Below, piece by piece: positions 63,967-64,000 of a stretch of 64,000 bases of DNA. The notes below the pieces were generated by a model that ran no database searches, was not told the DNA's origin, and saw only the letters and a list, made by a program, of their open reading frames with translations. Positions within the stretch are counted from its first letter, which is position 1. Every line of letters starts with the position of its first letter. The stretch is from Vibrio sp. (GTDB lineage: Bacteria; Pseudomonadota; Gammaproteobacteria; Enterobacterales; Vibrionaceae), in the NCBI GenBank assembly GCA_028131545.1, contig JAOICL010000002.1, positions 1 to 64,000 on the forward strand, given 5' to 3'. Both the position numbers and the translations under genes were made by a program.

Positions 63967-64000
63967 CAGTGATGTTTAAAAATGATGAAACTTTTTGAAT

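Overview
The window is a piece of chromosome from a low-GC marine gamma-proteobacterium, most likely an Aliivibrio species (fischeri/logei/salmonicida/wodanis group). This rests on core gene blocks with enterobacterial/vibrio synteny (radD-rsuA-bcr; yfaE-nrdB-nrdA-ubiG-gyrA; rlmI-tusE-yccA; rsmF-letB-letA-msrC-proQ-prc-pepN), AT-rich codon use, a GlyGly-CTERM secreted protease, Vibrio-type conserved unknowns (DUF3622, DUF2913, DUF2750 families by recall) and a VCR-like integron attC site. No database search could be run, so the genus is an inference. No rRNA, tRNA, CRISPR array or prophage was seen.

Layout. 1-12.5 kb is a plus-strand series of small, mostly single-gene transcription units of accessory character: a GST, an orphan OppA-type binding protein, a YehS homologue, a GFA-family protein, three GNAT acetyltransferases (one only a fragment), an ACT-domain protein, two VOC proteins, a LysE-type exporter, a HAD protein, two EamA transporters, a DinB-fold protein and a YkgJ cysteine-cluster protein. 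12.1-28.3 kb carries envelope and transport functions: outer-membrane phospholipase PldA, MFS exporters, the RadD helicase divergent from RsuA, Bcr, a MATE pump, an FtsX-type ABC pair, NhaA, a CinA-like protein and a secreted serine protease. 28.3-36.5 kb is the ribonucleotide reductase operon nrdAB-yfaE, with two pairs of NrdR boxes and a DnaA box upstream, then ubiG and gyrA. 36.5-45.4 kb holds rlmI, tusE, yccA, a polar amino-acid binding protein, a siroheme-synthase-like gene with a decayed methyltransferase half, yajQ, a stand-alone PEP-synthase-like barrel that looks catalytically dead, and a CvfB-like S1 protein.

45.5-51.4 kb is a foreign insert between core genes. It contains a complete integron gene cassette (DUF2971 gene plus a 122-bp VCR-like attC whose R'' arm exactly complements the cassette start), followed by a cassette-like unit coding for a Hanks-type Ser/Thr kinase, a PP2C phosphatase and a small membrane protein. 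An IS110-family element with a frameshifted transposase lies between the phosphatase and the membrane gene. Upstream are a GIY-YIG-fold protein and a translationally coupled pair of unknown genes. No integrase lies in the window, so this is an integrase-less cassette cluster. The kinase/phosphatase/membrane-protein unit is the best candidate here for an undescribed system.

51.6-64 kb returns to core genome: the minus-strand operon letA-letB-rsmF (lipid transport across the envelope plus a 23S/16S-type m5C methyltransferase), and on the plus strand msrC, proQ-prc, a secreted unknown protein and pepN. A recurrent oddity is a set of short degenerate tandem repeats (periods of about 14-23 bp) at gene 3' ends and intergenic spacers, one of which appears to be built from the last codons of tusE.
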